NCBI GenBank assembly: GCA_021413975.1
Contig: JAIOPJ010000016.1
Coordinates: forward strand, 248,001-312,000
Length of the DNA: 64,000 nucleotides
Direction: 5' to 3'
Source of the DNA: Gemmatimonadota bacterium
Lineage (GTDB): Bacteria > Gemmatimonadota > Gemmatimonadetes > Gemmatimonadales > Gemmatimonadaceae
Positions 16,762 through 25,371 of the stretch are shown piece by piece (position 1 is the stretch's first letter; each line of letters opens with the position of its first letter). The notes under the pieces are model-generated. The model made no database searches and was not told where the DNA came from. It was given only the letters and a program-made list of their open reading frames with translations. A program made the translations under genes and the position numbers.

Positions 16762-19581
16762 ATGCAGCCCGCGACGACAGCCCCCCGAGGCGCGATCACC
16801 GGTCGCGAGTTCGAGCGACGATTCCGTTGGCTCGTCTCGCTGGCCTGGAACATCCCGCCGGTCTTCGGGCTGTCCATGATCATCCTGATCGGGACGCTCA
16901 CCCCCCGGCAGGTCTACGGCATCCTGATCACGCCGCTCGAGCCGGCGTACATCATCGGCTGGTTCGTCTTCTCGCTCTGGTTCCTGCCGCGCGCCCTGCG
17001 ACCGGTCGGCGCCTGGCTCGACGCGCGGCCGGGCGCCGACGTCGTGGCCGCCGAAGCCGCGATCCGCCGCTTCCCGCGTCTCTTCTGGACCACGTTCCTG
17101 GTCTATCTCGTGCTCGCGCCGGCCTCGGTGATCATCGCGGCCGAGCGCTACACGGACTTCATCTCGACCCCGGTGGACTGGTTCCGCATCGAGCTGGTGG
17201 CGTTGATCGTCTCGATCATCGTCGGCCTGCCGATCTTCTTCACGATGCTCGACCTGTTCGGGCTCGCGCTCGGGTCGCACCGGCTCTCCCGGCCGATCAT
17301 CACCGTGCGCACGAAGGTCTTCCTCGTAGGCGCGCTCATCCCGCTGCTGATCGACACGATGCTGGTGCAGTACTACTGGACGCGCACCGGCTACTTCTCG
17401 GCGGAGACGTTCGGCGTCTGGTTCATGCTCGAGGTCCTGGCGATCGGCGGCAGCATCGTCTTCGCGCAGAGCTTCGGCCAGTCGCTCGCGCCGCTGCAGT
17501 CGCTCTCCGGTGGCGCGAGTCCGCTCACGGAGCAGGAGATCGCAGGGCTGTGGGCGATGTCCACCGACGAACTCGGGGTGCTCACGGGCGCCTATCGTCG
17601 CGTGCTGGAGGACCTGCGCGCGCAGACGGGCAAGGTGCGCACGCTCATGGACGCGACGGAGGAGGGGATCTACGGCACCGACCTGGAGGGCAACTGCACG
17701 TTCATCAATGCGGCCGCCCTGCGCATCCTCGGGTACGGTGACGAACGCGAGGTGCTGGGGCGCAACCTCCACGCGCTGATCCACCACACGCGTCCCGACG
17801 GCAGTCCGTACCCGGCGGCCGAGTGTCGGGTGCGACTCGCGGTCCGTGCGGGATCGACGTTCCATACCGACGATGAGCTCCAATGGCGCGCCGACGGCAC
17901 CAGCGTCCCGGTCGAGACGTGGGCCCGGCCGATCTTCCACGACGGCGTCGTCGCGGGGTCGGTCGTCTCGTTCGTGGACGTGACCAAGCGAAAGGAGGCC
18001 GAGGCCGCGCTGTCGCATGAACAGCTCGCCCTCCGTGAGAGCGAACGGCGCTATCGGGCGCTCGTGACCGCGGTGCCCGGCGCGGTCTACACGTTCCGGC
18101 TCGACGCGTTCGGACGGCATTCGTGGCTCTTCGTGAGCGAGGGCATCGTCGGGTTGACCGGCTTCCCGCCGAAAGCCCTGCTCGACGATCCGGATTTCGC
18201 GTTCCGACAGGTGCCGCCGGAGGCGCTACCCGCGCTCCAGCGTTCGATCGCCGACTCGGCCGCGCGGCTCACACCCTGGGTCTTCGACCTGCCGATCCGC
18301 CATGCGAACGGGGAGGACCGGTGGCTCGGGGGCCGTTCGCAGCCGTTCCGCGAGGCGGACGGTTCGACGGTGTGGCACGGGGTGCTCGTGGACGACACCG
18401 AACGGGTGCGGGCCGCCGAGTCGCGGCGGTCGCTCGAGGCGCAGTTGCGGCAGTCGCAGAAGATGGACGCGCTGGGGAATCTCGCCGGCGGGATCGCGCA
18501 CGACTTCAACAACCTGCTCACCATCATCTCCGGGAGCGCGGAGGAGATCGGGGACTCGATCGCGGAAGGGCACGCGCTGCGCCCGGTCGTGGAGGACCTC
18601 CAGGTGGCCGGGGAGCGCGCGGCGGCGCTCACGCGCCAGATCCTCTCGTTCAGTCGGCGTCAGCCGCAGCAACGGGTGCCGCTCGACCTCAGCACGATCG
18701 TTTCATCGATGCGTCCGCTCCTCGACCGGCTCGTGCTCACCGACATCGCGATCGTCTTGAATCGCGCGGCGGCGCCGGTGCGCGTCGAGGCGGACCCGGC
18801 GCAACTGGAGCAGGTGATCCTCAACCTCGCCGTCAACGCGCGCGACGCGATGCCCGACGGCGGGACGCTGACCCTCGAGACCGCGATGGTGCGCGCCACC
18901 GACCTCGACGAGCCGGATCGCGCCGGCCTCGGCCCGGGGCGGTACGGGATGCTCACGGTGCGGGACACCGGCGTCGGCATGCCGGACGCGGTACGCGACC
19001 GGCTGTTCGAGCCGTTCTTCACCACCAAGGAAGCGGGCAAGGGGACCGGGCTCGGCCTCGCGATCGTCTACGGCATCGTGTCGCAGGGGGGAGGGCGCAT
19101 CCTCGTGGACAGCACGCCCGGTGCCGGAGCGTCGTTCCGCGTGCTCCTTCCGGAGAGCATCGCGATCGCGATCGCGCCGGGCTCGGCGGATGCGCTCCCG
19201 CGCGGGACGGAGACGGTCCTGCTCGTCGACGACGAACCGGCGATCCGCGACCTCACCCGTCGCATCCTCGAGTCGCTGGGGTATGCGGTCCACGTGGCGT
19301 CGGGGGGCGACGAGGCGTTCGCCTGGCTCTCCCGTCATGACGGCGAAGTGGACCTCATCCTCTCGGACGTCATGATGCCGGGCGGCGGCGGCCGGCAACT
19401 CGCGGAACGCGCGCGCGCCCGCCGGCCGGGCCTGCGCGTGCTCTTCATGTCGGGCTTCGCGACCGATCTCGGCCTGCAGGAACTGCTCGATCGCGGGACG
19501 GCGCACTTCCTGAGCAAGCCCTTCGCGCGCGCCGACCTCGCGAAGAAGGTCCGTGCCGTGCTCGACGAGGCTCCCGTCTAA
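16762..19581 (+). CDS. Hybrid sensor histidine kinase (membrane sensor, two PAS, HisKA, HATPase, REC)
   Basis: A 939-residue hybrid kinase. Six membrane helices (about 25-240) form the sensor region. Two PAS domains follow (about 293-410 and 428-550). The HisKA motif [11 protein letters not shown] places the phosphorylated His at 580, and the ATPase has the N box ([10 protein letters not shown]), DTGVGM and GTGLGLAI. A receiver domain (about 818-935) has Asp869 in [10 protein letters not shown] and a conserved Lys in LSKPF. Signal sensed at or through the membrane would be passed by phosphorelay to a partner not encoded next door. No response regulator gene is adjacent, so the target is unknown. 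Confidence 0.92.
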   Translation: MQPATTAPRGAITGREFERRFRWLVSLAWNIPPVFGLSMIILIGTLTPRQVYGILITPLEPAYIIGWFVFSLWFLPRALRPVGAWLDARPGADVVAAEAAIRRFPRLFWTTFLVYLVLAPASVIIAAERYTDFISTPVDWFRIELVALIVSIIVGLPIFFTMLDLFGLALGSHRLSRPIITVRTKVFLVGALIPLLIDTMLVQYYWTRTGYFSAETFGVWFMLEVLAIGGSIVFAQSFGQSLAPLQSLSGGASPLTEQEIAGLWAMSTDELGVLTGAYRRVLEDLRAQTGKVRTLMDATEEGIYGTDLEGNCTFINAAALRILGYGDEREVLGRNLHALIHHTRPDGSPYPAAECRVRLAVRAGSTFHTDDELQWRADGTSVPVETWARPIFHDGVVAGSVVSFVDVTKRKEAEAALSHEQLALRESERRYRALVTAVPGAVYTFRLDAFGRHSWLFVSEGIVGLTGFPPKALLDDPDFAFRQVPPEALPALQRSIADSAARLTPWVFDLPIRHANGEDRWLGGRSQPFREADGSTVWHGVLVDDTERVRAAESRRSLEAQLRQSQKMDALGNLAGGIAHDFNNLLTIISGSAEEIGDSIAEGHALRPVVEDLQVAGERAAALTRQILSFSRRQPQQRVPLDLSTIVSSMRPLLDRLVLTDIAIVLNRAAAPVRVEADPAQLEQVILNLAVNARDAMPDGGTLTLETAMVRATDLDEPDRAGLGPGRYGMLTVRDTGVGMPDAVRDRLFEPFFTTKEAGKGTGLGLAIVYGIVSQGGGRILVDSTPGAGASFRVLLPESIAIAIAPGSADALPRGTETVLLVDDEPAIRDLTRRILESLGYAVHVASGGDEAFAWLSRHDGEVDLILSDVMMPGGGGRQLAERARARRPGLRVLFMSGFATDLGLQELLDRGTAHFLSKPFARADLAKKVRAVLDEAPV

Positions 19582-19666
19582 CCCGTAGTCGTTCACTGTG
19601 TGCGTCCCCGCGCCCGGCCGGATCGCCGGGTTCGGGAGTCCGTCAACCGTCCGACCAGAGGTAACG

Positions 19667-20137
19667 ATGTCCTCCGCTCCCGTGATCACTTCCGCAGGCC
19701 TCCTCAATCACTGGCAGGCGCACCGTCGCCTCACGCGCCGGGTGATCGAGGCCTTCCCGGCCGACCAGTTGAACTCGTTCTCCCTGGGCGGGATGCGCTC
19801 CTTCGGTGCGCAGGTGCTCGAAATGCTGTCGATGCCGATCCCCACCATGGTCGGCATCACGACCGGGAAGTGGGAGGTCTCGTTCGACCGCGGCACCCAG
19901 CCCAAGGCCGAGTTGCTCGCGCGCTGGGATGCGCAGACCAGGGAGATCGACGCGATCTGGCCGAAGGTGCGCCCCGAGGCGTGGCAGGAGACGATGGATG
20001 CCTTCGGCTACTTCCAGGGCCCCGCGATCGACATCCTGCTCTATGTGATCGACAACGAGGTGCATCACCGCGCCCAGGGGTACGTCTACCTGCGCGCGCT
20101 CGGCGTCGAGCCGCCCCCCTTCCACGTCCGGGACTGA
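19667..20137 (+). CDS. DinB-family putative metal-dependent protein
   Basis: A 156-residue four-helix DinB-type protein. HWQAHRRLTRRVIEAFP gives the first helix and NEVHHRAQGYVYLRALG the last, the latter carrying the His pair typical of the metal site. Members include bacillithiol/mycothiol-linked transferases and many of unknown role. AGAGG five bases before the ATG at 19667 fixes the start. The stop is followed after two bases by the aminotransferase ATG, so the two form an operon. Confidence 0.85.
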   Translation: MSSAPVITSAGLLNHWQAHRRLTRRVIEAFPADQLNSFSLGGMRSFGAQVLEMLSMPIPTMVGITTGKWEVSFDRGTQPKAELLARWDAQTREIDAIWPKVRPEAWQETMDAFGYFQGPAIDILLYVIDNEVHHRAQGYVYLRALGVEPPPFHVRD

Positions 20138-20139
20138 CC

Positions 20140-21396
20140 ATGCACAAGCGCGAGTTCCTCCGCACGCTCGGGGGCGGGGCCCTCGGTCTCCTGATCACGC
20201 CGGAGCTCGCGGCACGCATGGCGCGTGTCACGCCGCAGGCCCTCGCGCGCGACGAGCCCTTCTGGGACGCCATCCGCGCGAGCTATCGCCTGCCCACCGA
20301 GTACATCAATCTCGAGAGCGGGTACTACTCGATGCAGGCGCAACCGGTGCTCGAAGCGTTCATCGGCCATGTGCGGATGCTGAATCTCGAGGCGGCGCAC
20401 TACATGCGCACGGTGATGGGGCCGAACAAGTCGCGCGTGCAGGCCCGCCTCGCGGCGATGGCCGGCTGCGGGGCCGACGAGTTGATCATCACGCGCAACA
20501 CCACCGAGTCGCTCGACACCGTGATCAGCGGCTTCGACTGGAAGCCCGGGGACGAGGCGGTGTACGCCTCGCACGACTACGGCGCGATGATCGACCAGTT
20601 CAAGTTGCAGGCGAAGCGGTACGGGATGGTGAACAAGGTGGTGAACGTCCCGCTGCATCCGAGGAGCGACGAAGAGGTCGTGCAGGTCTACGCCGACGCG
20701 ATCACGCCACGGACGCGCCTGCTGATGGTCTGCCACGTGGTGAACCTCACGGGCCAGGTGCTCCCGGTGCGGAAGGTGGCCGAGATGGCGCACGCCCGTG
20801 GCGTCGCGGTCATGGTCGACGGCGCGCATGCGTTCGCCCAGCTCGACTTCCGCATCCCCGACACCGGCGCCGACTTCTACGGCGCCTCGTTGCACAAATG
20901 GCTGGGTGTCCCGCTCGGTGCGGGCATCCTCTATGTGAGGAAGGACCGGATCGCGAAGCTCTGGCCGCTCTACGGCGACGAGGGGTTCGCGGACGATGAC
21001 ATCCGCAAGCTCAACCACACCGGGACCGTCCCGTGCCACACCGACCTCGGGATCGAGGACGCGATCGCGTTCCACGAACGGATCGGCACGGCGCGCAAGC
21101 AGGAACGGTTGCGCTGGCTGCAGCAGTACTGGACTTCGCGCGCGCGCGCGGTGCCGCGCGTGGTGCTCAACACGCCGAGCGATCCGGCGCGGAGCTGCGC
21201 GATCGCCAACGTGGCCATCGAGGGGGTGGCGCCCGCGGCGCTCGCCAAGCGGCTCATGGAGGAGCACCGGATCTTCACGGTCGCGATCGACCGGCGCGAG
21301 GCGGGGATCGCGGGGGTGCGGGTCACGCCGCACCTGTTCACCTCCACGGCGGAGCTCGATGCGCTGGTGGCGGCGCTCCGCGAGATCGCGGGATAG
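20140..21396 (+). CDS. Exported class V (isopenicillin-N-epimerase-like) PLP aminotransferase
   Basis: A 418-residue fold-type I PLP enzyme. The class V core is clear: ITRNTTESLD for phosphate binding, VDGAHAF with the Asp contacting the pyridine nitrogen, and SLHKWLG with the Schiff-base Lys. The N-terminus MHKREFLRTLGGGALGLLI looks like a Tat signal with a KR pair in place of RR, which would send a folded cofactor enzyme to the periplasm. Class V members include cysteine desulfurases and epimerases; the chemistry here cannot be told. It starts two bases after the DinB gene ends. Confidence 0.85.
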   Translation: MHKREFLRTLGGGALGLLITPELAARMARVTPQALARDEPFWDAIRASYRLPTEYINLESGYYSMQAQPVLEAFIGHVRMLNLEAAHYMRTVMGPNKSRVQARLAAMAGCGADELIITRNTTESLDTVISGFDWKPGDEAVYASHDYGAMIDQFKLQAKRYGMVNKVVNVPLHPRSDEEVVQVYADAITPRTRLLMVCHVVNLTGQVLPVRKVAEMAHARGVAVMVDGAHAFAQLDFRIPDTGADFYGASLHKWLGVPLGAGILYVRKDRIAKLWPLYGDEGFADDDIRKLNHTGTVPCHTDLGIEDAIAFHERIGTARKQERLRWLQQYWTSRARAVPRVVLNTPSDPARSCAIANVAIEGVAPAALAKRLMEEHRIFTVAIDRREAGIAGVRVTPHLFTSTAELDALVAALREIAG

Positions 21397-21400
21397 CGCG

Positions 21401-21423
21401 TCCGCCGCCGCGTGGACGGCGGA
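21401..21423. terminator. Small hairpin between convergent genes
   Basis: TCCGCCG (21401-21407) pairs with CGGCGGA (21417-21423) across a 9-nt loop. It lies in the 33-base gap between the aminotransferase gene and the convergent lipoprotein gene and could end both transcripts. There is no T run. Confidence 0.4.
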
Positions 21424-21429
21424 ACGGAC

Positions 21430-22953
21430 TCAGCGAACGAAGGTCAGCCAGCCGCCTTCGTTCGCGATCACCAGCGTCCTGCCGTCCGCCGCGAACGCCA
21501 TGCGACGCGGCGTGCCACCGGTGATGCTGCGGACGACGTTCAGCGTCTGCACGGTCAGGACATCGGTGACGGAGGCCTGCGGACGCGTGACGTAGAGCTC
21601 GATGCCGTCGAGCGTGATCGCGACGTCGAATGCGCCGGCAAGGGTGGCGATCGTGGTGGTCGCGACGAGCGTCGAGGCGTCGACGACCTGCAGGCCATTC
21701 GTCTCGTTGGCCACGTAGATGGTCGCGCCGTTCGCGCTGACGGCCATGCCCTGCATCTGTCCGCCCAGGTTCACCGAGCGCGTCACCGCGAACGTCGAGA
21801 GCGAGATCTCGTGCAGCTGTCCGCCATAGGTGCTCGCGTAGAGCAGTCCGCGCGCCTCGTTCAGCGCGAGCCCGTTGATCACCCCGCCGGGGCTGATCGT
21901 CGTCCTGGCGTCATTGACGGTGCTGATGCGGTGGACGTCGCCGGTGGAGTTGCTCACATAGACATGCGCTCCGTCGCTCGAGGCGCGGATGCGATACGGC
22001 TCGCCGATCGAGCCGATCGTGCGAAGCACGGCATTCGTCGACCGGTCGACCACGCTCAGGACGCCTCCGGGGACGTTCACCGCGTACGCGACCGTCCCCG
22101 AAGGCAGGAACGCGATGTCATAGGCGGGGGTCACGAGGGTGGTGGCGGTGGTGCTCGTGGTCGACGGGAGGTCGAATCGCGTGACGTCGGCGACGTCGAC
22201 GCGGACGGCATAGAGGGTGCCCTGCGGCGCGATCGCGACGGAATACGGTCGGCTGGAGAGCGTCGAGTTCACCACGTTCGTGCCCAGCGGGCGAGTGCCG
22301 ACGGTGACGATCGCGACGGCGGATCGCGCGCCGAAGGTGGCGGAGATGGTCGTGCTCCCGTAGTCGACCGCCGTCACGAGGCCCGTCGACGAGACGCGCG
22401 CGATCGCCGTGTCCTGCGAGGTGAACGTGGCCGCGACCGCGCTCCCGGTGGCGTTCCCGAACGCGTCTGACGCGTTCACGGTCAGTTGGCGCGTCTGCAG
22501 CGGGGAGAGCGACAGTGCGGCCGGTGTCACGCTCAGTGCGACGGTCGCTCCCGGTTGCGCCGTGCCGGAGAAGGTCACGCGCGCGCCGGAGGTCGAGTTC
22601 ACGATCGCCGCCGAGACCTCCTGCGGACCGGCCTTCCGACCGTAGCGCCAGGAGGTCGACGCGGCGATGCCGTCCGGTCCGGTGGTGACGTCGCCCCCCG
22701 CCACCGCGCCGTTTCCGCGCGTGACGACGAAGAGCACGCGCGCGCCCGCCACGGGTTCCCCGGCGGAGTCGGTCGCGCGAACCGAAGGCGGCGTGGGCAC
22801 ATCGCTGTTGACGACGAGCGTCGGGGGTGTTCCCCCCGAGTAGAGCGACAGCGTGACGGCCGTCGCAGGCACGGTCACGACCTTCTCCTCGCAGGCCGCG
22901 AGTCCGAGGACGGCAATGAGCGCCGCCGCCGAGGTCCGAGCGAAGAGGGGCAT
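21430..22953 (-). CDS. Lipoprotein with Big-type Ig domains and YVTN-like beta-propeller
   Basis: A 507-residue lipoprotein. The signal ends in the lipobox LGLAAC. Residues about 25-230 hold two Ig-like segments, the second of the BIG2 type (LSLSPLQTRQLTVNASDAFG, STGLVTAVDYGSTTISATFG). Residues 235-505 form a propeller of YVTN-like repeats (ASSDGAHVYVSNSTGDVHRI, VSANGATIYVANETNGLQVV). It is probably a surface or periplasmic binding or adhesion protein. Its ATG overlaps the stop of the preceding small lipoprotein gene by one base. Confidence 0.82.
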   Translation of the reverse strand: MPLFARTSAAALIAVLGLAACEEKVVTVPATAVTLSLYSGGTPPTLVVNSDVPTPPSVRATDSAGEPVAGARVLFVVTRGNGAVAGGDVTTGPDGIAASTSWRYGRKAGPQEVSAAIVNSTSGARVTFSGTAQPGATVALSVTPAALSLSPLQTRQLTVNASDAFGNATGSAVAATFTSQDTAIARVSSTGLVTAVDYGSTTISATFGARSAVAIVTVGTRPLGTNVVNSTLSSRPYSVAIAPQGTLYAVRVDVADVTRFDLPSTTSTTATTLVTPAYDIAFLPSGTVAYAVNVPGGVLSVVDRSTNAVLRTIGSIGEPYRIRASSDGAHVYVSNSTGDVHRISTVNDARTTISPGGVINGLALNEARGLLYASTYGGQLHEISLSTFAVTRSVNLGGQMQGMAVSANGATIYVANETNGLQVVDASTLVATTTIATLAGAFDVAITLDGIELYVTRPQASVTDVLTVQTLNVVRSITGGTPRRMAFAADGRTLVIANEGGWLTFVR

Positions 22954-23336
22954 CAGGATGCGGGGAGGATGACGACGTTGCGCGTGACCGATCGCGTGCC
23001 GAGCGTCGCCTTGATCTCGACGGTCGCGACGGATCCGGGAAGCGCGACCACCTCGAAGCGTCCGAACCCGAGCGGGGTCAGCAACGAGGTGGTGGACGAG
23101 CTCCAGGCCGCGGTGTAGCCGGTGGTGACCGGCTCGGTGACGAGTTGGAAGAACGCCTGCTGGCCCACCATCTCGAGCGTGTCGCGCCCGCCCACGAGCG
23201 TGAGTTCGATGACGGCGCCGGGATCGTGCGGGTTGGCGCGGGCGAACGGTCCGTCGAGGCACGCCCCGGACGCGAGCACGAGTGCGGCCACGGCGAGCGA
23301 TCGCAGGCCTCGTCCGAGTGGGTGACGGGTCGACAC
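22953..23336 (-). CDS. Small lipoprotein of unknown function
   Basis: A 127-residue protein. A signal sequence ends in lipobox LASGAC; the mature part is a single beta-rich domain (IELTLVGGRDTLEMVGQQAF, VEIKATLGTRSVTRNVVIL) like a half Ig/BIG module. No family is recognised. It lies between the signal-peptide protein at 23349-24764 (12-base gap) and the propeller lipoprotein (TGATG junction), and may form an envelope complex with them. Confidence 0.7.
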   Translation of the reverse strand: MSTRHPLGRGLRSLAVAALVLASGACLDGPFARANPHDPGAVIELTLVGGRDTLEMVGQQAFFQLVTEPVTTGYTAAWSSSTTSLLTPLGFGRFEVVALPGSVATVEIKATLGTRSVTRNVVILPAS

Positions 23337-23348
23337 GTGCCGGCGCTC

Positions 23349-24764
23349 CTAGAACAGGGTGAGGGCGACACCGACGCGTCCCGGTCCCGAGGCCGGGACG
23401 ACGTTCGCCGTGCTCACGCGAGCGCGATAGTCCTGCACTCTCGCCAGCCGTCGGGTCAGGCGGAACTCGGTCCAGGTTGCCTCGGCGAGCGACGCGCCCC
23501 AGAGCGCCGCGCCGACCGCCACGAACCGTCGCCCGTCCAGGCGTCGCGACTCCGCGCGATCGTAGAGCCGCTCCGCCAGTCGTGCGGTCGCCGCCGGGTC
23601 GAGGCCGTCGACGGCCAGGTACTCCGCGTGAAGCGCCTTGGCGTCGGCGTTCGCGGATCGCGCCGCGAACAGCGAGCCGGCGACCGCGCCGAGCACGAGC
23701 GCACCGATCGCCTTCCGTGTCGTCCCTCGCGTCTGGCCGAGTCCAGGGACGACCGTCGCTTGCAGGAGGGTGCGCACCATCGATGCGCGGCAACGGTCGG
23801 CGGGCCTTCTCACCGCGGACACGATCTCACGCGCGGCCACCGGGAACCCCTCGCCGAGCGTGAGGCAGGGCTCGTCGTGAACGGCTCGACCGAGGACCGC
23901 TCTCGCCGCGGCGAGATCGCCGGCCGTGCTGAGGTTCACGCCGACCGCCACGCGTGCGTCGAGCCCGCGGCCGGCACCCTGGTCCGGTCGAGCGAGCAGA
24001 TCGAGTAGCCGTCGGTTCTCGGCCGCGGTTCGCGCGGTCAATCGCGCCGAGCGATCGGACAGCATCTGCTCCCACGCTTCCTGCAGCGCTGTCCATGGCA
24101 CTCGGATCCGATGAGCGGTCGACGAGTCGGCGATGGTGATCTCGATCTCCATGTCGGAGACGCGGCCGTCGGCGGCCGGGGCGAGACTGTCGATCGGCAC
24201 CGAAACCCGGACCATGTCACCGTCGATCGTGAGGAGGCCCCGCGCCGTGATGCGTGACGTCGGCATGCGCTCGATCCCCGAAGGCAGGATCGACGACGAC
24301 CCGCGAAGGACCCTCACCGCCGTGATCGCCGTGCCGTACGGATAGGCGACGTCCGTCGTCACGCGGAAACCCCGCGCCAGCGCGGTCGCACGCAGGTCGT
24401 CGCCCGTCCCGCACCCCACCGCGTTCGGACTCGTGCGGGTCACGAGCAGCGTCAGCCGATCGCCGTCGTCACCGTCGGATCCTCCCCAATCCCAGAGGCG
24501 TGATCGGATGACGGCCACACTGTCCTCGGCGCGCAGGACGGTCACCTTGCGGCACGCGCCGAAGTAGCGGCTCATGCGAACGGAGTCGTCCAGCGCCGCG
24601 GCGCTCGTCCGCGTGAGGAACAGCACGTCGAACCGACTGTCACGGACCACCACGGGCAGTGGCCGAGGAGTCGCGGCGCGAGCACCCTGTGCGGCGGCAA
24701 GGCCAGGGGCGGTCGCGAGCAGAACGACGACGTGCAGCAGGCGGATCGCGAAGGGGCGCATCAT
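23349..24764 (-). CDS. Exported protein with C-terminal membrane helix pair, function unknown
   Basis: About 471 residues with a cleavable signal (cleavage near AAAQ). The middle part (40-330) is a soluble region of unknown fold with a Cys pair (FGACRK, GCGTGDD). Residues near 345-385 (VVPGLGQTRGTTRKAIGALV) form a glycine-rich turn and helix pair reminiscent of DUF5683-type outer-envelope proteins, which is only a resemblance. Two adjacent ATGs (24764 and 24761) compete and neither has a Shine-Dalgarno. It is the first gene of a three-gene envelope operon. Confidence 0.65.
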   Translation of the reverse strand: MMRPFAIRLLHVVVLLATAPGLAAAQGARAATPRPLPVVVRDSRFDVLFLTRTSAAALDDSVRMSRYFGACRKVTVLRAEDSVAVIRSRLWDWGGSDGDDGDRLTLLVTRTSPNAVGCGTGDDLRATALARGFRVTTDVAYPYGTAITAVRVLRGSSSILPSGIERMPTSRITARGLLTIDGDMVRVSVPIDSLAPAADGRVSDMEIEITIADSSTAHRIRVPWTALQEAWEQMLSDRSARLTARTAAENRRLLDLLARPDQGAGRGLDARVAVGVNLSTAGDLAAARAVLGRAVHDEPCLTLGEGFPVAAREIVSAVRRPADRCRASMVRTLLQATVVPGLGQTRGTTRKAIGALVLGAVAGSLFAARSANADAKALHAEYLAVDGLDPAATARLAERLYDRAESRRLDGRRFVAVGAALWGASLAEATWTEFRLTRRLARVQDYRARVSTANVVPASGPGRVGVALTLF

Positions 24765-24885
24765 GCAGGGGTAGGTGCCGCTGGGTGACGCAGACGTGCC
24801 GTCCAACGGACACGCCGGGGCGTCGGGTGCGACGGTGCGGAGGTTCCTTTCGACGCTCGGGTCGCTCTCGGTCCGGTGGACTAAC

Positions 24886-25371
24886 CTAGGGCAGGCTTCG
24901 CTCCATGTAAACGTCCGCGTCAGAATGCGGTGGGGTCACGGGCGAGGGCCGGTGCGAGAAGCCGAGCGATTCATACACGCGCACGGCCGCGCGGAGCCCC
25001 GAGTTGGACCAGAGCGTGACCTTGGGCGCCCGGCGTTCCCGCGCGAGATCGATCACGGCGGCGCAGAGCCGGCGCCCGATCCCGCGACCCTGCGCCGCCG
25101 GCGTCACCGCGACCTTCGTCAGGTACATCGAACCGTCGGACGCGGGGACCACGCAGGCGCAGCCGACCACCGCGTCGTCGATGAGCGCGCAGAAGATCTC
25201 GCCGCCCTTCGCGATCACCTCGGCCGCCGGATCGCGGAAGAAGGCCTCGTCGATGTCCTTCACCTCGAAGTGACCGACGATCCACTCCTGGTTGAGCCGC
25301 GACACATCCGGCCCGAACCGCGGCTGGAAGCGCTCGATGCGGACCGGGTCCGCGGCGTCGGTGCGACTCAG
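24886..25371 (-). CDS. GNAT N-acetyltransferase with unresolved start codon
   Basis: About 161 residues of a clear GNAT fold: first strand VRIERFQP, RLNQEWI helix, YLTKVAVTPAAQGRGIGRRL (the acetyl-CoA loop QGRGIG) and RVYESLGF at the end. The first strand must be translated, yet no ATG, GTG or TTG lies between it and the upstream acyl-CoA dehydrogenase stop. The only in-frame candidate is a CTG at 25371 overlapping that stop (CTGA). A GTG near 25304 would remove the first strand. The enzyme could start at CTG by coupling, or the sequence could hold an error. The substrate is unknown. Confidence 0.72.
   Translation of the reverse strand: MSRTDAADPVRIERFQPRFGPDVSRLNQEWIVGHFEVKDIDEAFFRDPAAEVIAKGGEIFCALIDDAVVGCACVVPASDGSMYLTKVAVTPAAQGRGIGRRLCAAVIDLARERRAPKVTLWSNSGLRAAVRVYESLGFSHRPSPVTPPHSDADVYMERSLP

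Noticed and set aside
14722-18120. A 1132-codon open frame on the minus strand
   Set aside because: It runs antisense to three well-supported genes and has the same Arg/Asp/His-rich shadow composition with no recognisable motif.
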